Shown here: positions 62,259-64,000 of the stretch, piece by piece
How positions within the stretch are numbered: position 1 is the stretch's first letter
How the letters are laid out: each line of letters starts with the position of its first letter
DNA from: Muribaculaceae bacterium
Lineage (GTDB): Bacteria > Bacteroidota > Bacteroidia > Bacteroidales > Muribaculaceae
Direction: 5' to 3'
Assembly: GCA_017621845.1 (NCBI GenBank)
Contig: JAGASI010000010.1
Location: 1-64,000 of the forward strand
DNA length: 64,000 nt
The notes under the pieces: generated by a model
The model's database searches: none
Seen by the model: the letters and a program-made list of their open reading frames with translations, nothing else
What the model was told of the DNA's origin: nothing
Position numbers and translations under genes: made by a program

Positions 62259-63491
62259 ATGAAGCTATCAATCATTATCATAGGTGACGAAATCCTGCTT
62301 GGACGCGTCACCGACACCAATTCAGGCACCATCTCACGGGCTCTTGACCCGTTGGGATTTGAGACCATCAATGTTGTCACCGTCGGTGACAACCGCGAGG
62401 CAATCACCCATGCCGTCGCCCATGCCTTGAAAACCGCCGACCTGGTAATCACCACCGGTGGTCTTGGGCCCACCAAGGACGACATAACCAAAGATGTCCT
62501 GACCGACATCTTCGGCGGCACTCTCATGCGAGACCCCGAAGTGACAGCCAACATACACGCCTTGTTTGACGCTCGCGGTATCAAGGTAAATCCTCTAACC
62601 GAAAATCAAGCTATCGTTCCATCTTCTTGTCGCGTCATACAGAACCGGCTGGGCACGGCTCCGATTATGTGGTTTGAGAAAAACGGCCGAATACTCATAT
62701 CGATGCCCGGAGTCCCTCACGAAACCGAAGGCATGTTACCCGAGGTTGCCCGACAAATTGCCTCCCATTTCCACCACAACCTTTACTTTACCCATTCGAC
62801 ATTTATCACAACAGGCATCACCGAGAGTGCCTTGGCCGAAAAACTCTCAGATTGGGAGGAACACCTTCCCCCCAATTTTCACCTGGCCTATCTACCCGAT
62901 TCACCAATAATCAAGCTACGACTTGACGGCAGTGACTTCAACCCCGAGCAATTATCTCACACAACTAAAGAACTGGAACACAAGCTCGAACTTATATTAG
63001 GAGACCTACTGATACACCGAGGTGATGCCTCCTTAGCCCAGATTGTCATCGAACGGTTGAGACAACGAGGCTATACGCTATCCTCGGCCGAGAGTTGTAC
63101 CGGTGGCAACATAGCCCACACCATTACCGAGGTCGCCGGATGCTCCGATGTGTATGTAGGCAGCGTGGTATCATATGCCAACGAGGTAAAAATAAAAGCC
63201 TTAGGCGTTGACCCATCAACACTTGACAGCGAGGGTGCGGTCAGCGAGCCTGTTGTACGCATGATGGCAGAAGGTGTGTGCCGGCTCACCGGTGCCGACT
63301 GCGCCGTCTCAACTTCAGGCATCGCCGGTCCGGGCGGAGCTGTCCCCGGAAAACCGGTTGGAACTGTATGGATTGGCGTCAAGACCCCCAACGGCTTTTC
63401 ATCCAAGCTTTACCACTTTACCGGAAACCGCAACCGCATTATTGCCCGCGCTACCGCAACAGCCCTCATCGATCTATTATCTATCCTTTGA
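62259..63491 (+). CDS. cinA: CinA-family nicotinamide-nucleotide amidase
   Basis: 410 residues. N-terminal molybdopterin-binding-like (MoCF) domain with IIGDEILLGRVTDTN and VITTGGLGPTKDDITKDV; C-terminal CinA domain with SSAESCTGGNIAHTITEVAG and VSTSGIAGPGGAVPGKPVGTVWI. The C-terminal domain deamidates nicotinamide mononucleotide; the N-terminal half acts on ADP-ribose in some members. The 3' end overlaps the end of the convergent HsdR_N gene by 11 nt. Third gene after the barrel and tsaD. Confidence 0.95.
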   Translation: MKLSIIIIGDEILLGRVTDTNSGTISRALDPLGFETINVVTVGDNREAITHAVAHALKTADLVITTGGLGPTKDDITKDVLTDIFGGTLMRDPEVTANIHALFDARGIKVNPLTENQAIVPSSCRVIQNRLGTAPIMWFEKNGRILISMPGVPHETEGMLPEVARQIASHFHHNLYFTHSTFITTGITESALAEKLSDWEEHLPPNFHLAYLPDSPIIKLRLDGSDFNPEQLSHTTKELEHKLELILGDLLIHRGDASLAQIVIERLRQRGYTLSSAESCTGGNIAHTITEVAGCSDVYVGSVVSYANEVKIKALGVDPSTLDSEGAVSEPVVRMMAEGVCRLTGADCAVSTSGIAGPGGAVPGKPVGTVWIGVKTPNGFSSKLYHFTGNRNRIIARATATALIDLLSIL

Positions 63492-63963
63492 TTTCTTTAT
63501 AGGTAGGAATATGCTCAAGGAAGCGGTAAGCTCCACTATCGGTATCCACTTCACAACCATAGATATGCAATCCGTTGAACACTACTAAATACCGGGCCTG
63601 AAGAACCATATTGTACCTAACCACCTGATCAAACGTGCGACGCGTGACCCCAACATCAGGCGCCTTATACTCCACGAGCATCACCGGTCGCATATAGTCA
63701 TCAAACACCACCGTGTCAACACGACGTAGCGTACCATTAAGTTTAAGACTATACTCATTGACCATGCGGGACGGCCAATAAGTCAAATTATTAATCATAT
63801 AGGCAACAAACGCTTGCCTCACCCTCTCCTCGGGAGTTGCCGACACCCACTTATCTCTAAGCGGATCATAAAATTCCACATGACCGCCATCGACCGACTG
63901 ACGCATTTTTATCACATCATCAGGAATACATAGTGGGGTGGTATCTAACACTGAACGAGGCAT
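63481..63963 (-). CDS. HsdR_N-type (type I restriction R N-terminal fold) protein
   Basis: 160 residues from the ATG at 63963 (a GTG at 63984 would add seven). PD-(D/E)xK nuclease-like core with RRVDTVVFDDYMRPVMLVEYKAP (motif Asp...Glu-Tyr-Lys visible as VDTVV and LVEYK), then RYLVVFNGLHIYGCEVD, as in the HsdR N-terminal domain family. Stand-alone copies of this length are common in Bacteroidales, and no helicase, specificity or methylase subunits are nearby, so it is not a restriction system by itself. Convergent with cinA, 3' ends overlapping by 11 nt. Confidence 0.85.
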   Translation of the reverse strand: MPRSVLDTTPLCIPDDVIKMRQSVDGGHVEFYDPLRDKWVSATPEERVRQAFVAYMINNLTYWPSRMVNEYSLKLNGTLRRVDTVVFDDYMRPVMLVEYKAPDVGVTRRTFDQVVRYNMVLQARYLVVFNGLHIYGCEVDTDSGAYRFLEHIPTYKEIKG

Positions 63964-64000
63964 AGCATAAATTCTATTTTGCACAGACGAGAATTTGTGT

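Noticed and set aside
63481..63963. Type I restriction-modification system
   Set aside because: Only an HsdR_N-like domain of 160 residues is present; no helicase, specificity or methylation subunit in the window.

Overview
The window looks like a chromosomal segment of a gut-type Bacteroidales, with Muribaculaceae/Bacteroidaceae-like content. The evidence is a SusC/SusD pair, many lipoproteins with an SxxC lipobox, secreted proteins with type IX-secretion-like C-termini, a Rho factor with a long low-complexity insert, and promoters of the Bacteroidetes type (TTTG, about 19-21 nt, TAnnTTTG) upstream of several genes. I saw no tRNA, rRNA, CRISPR array, integrase or transposase. The family-level assignment is inference.

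Layout. 1-5.8 kb: a minus-strand sulfur-trafficking flavoprotein fusion followed by marR, then an acyltransferase-3 gene broken by a 16-bp tandem duplication, and a PatB/MalY C-S lyase. 5.9-13.1 kb: tamB and a lipidated TamA/BamA partner, overlapping by ATGA. 13.2-18.6 kb: a protein of six 19-residue repeats, a Bcr/CflA exporter, rho with a long leader, and a DUF4136 lipoprotein. 18.6-22 kb: small accessory genes: a zeta-toxin-like kinase with a frameshift, a 59-residue charged protein, and a pair of protease inhibitors (a Spi/C10-propeptide-like lipoprotein and a serpin lipoprotein). 22-31.5 kb: mostly housekeeping: RecD-like helicase, cysS, DUF3467, a NigD-like lipoprotein, an orphan LolD-type ATPase, dnaK, a VWA protein and a Nudix-wHTH regulator with three operator-like repeats over its promoter.

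31.7-40.8 kb holds a five-gene plus-strand locus: a phosphodiester glycosidase, then two copies of a pair (small beta-propeller protein plus large secreted N-acetylmuramoyl-L-alanine amidase). I infer a cell-wall-degrading or glycan-processing secreted system. 40.9-49.7 kb holds a seven-gene minus-strand surface operon with a clostripain-family (C11) and an S41 peptidase, divergent from a TPR-membrane-AraC regulator. These two loci and the inhibitor pair are the best candidates for undescribed systems.

49.9-64 kb: a secreted beta-helix protein, a zinc-ribbon membrane protein with a sugar-binding-like domain, a VanW protein, a SusC/SusD pair without enzymes next to it, an outer-membrane barrel, tsaD, cinA and an HsdR_N-type nuclease-fold protein at the right edge. 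Terminator-like perfect hairpins separate most units. All functions are read from sequence motifs by eye; no database search was run.
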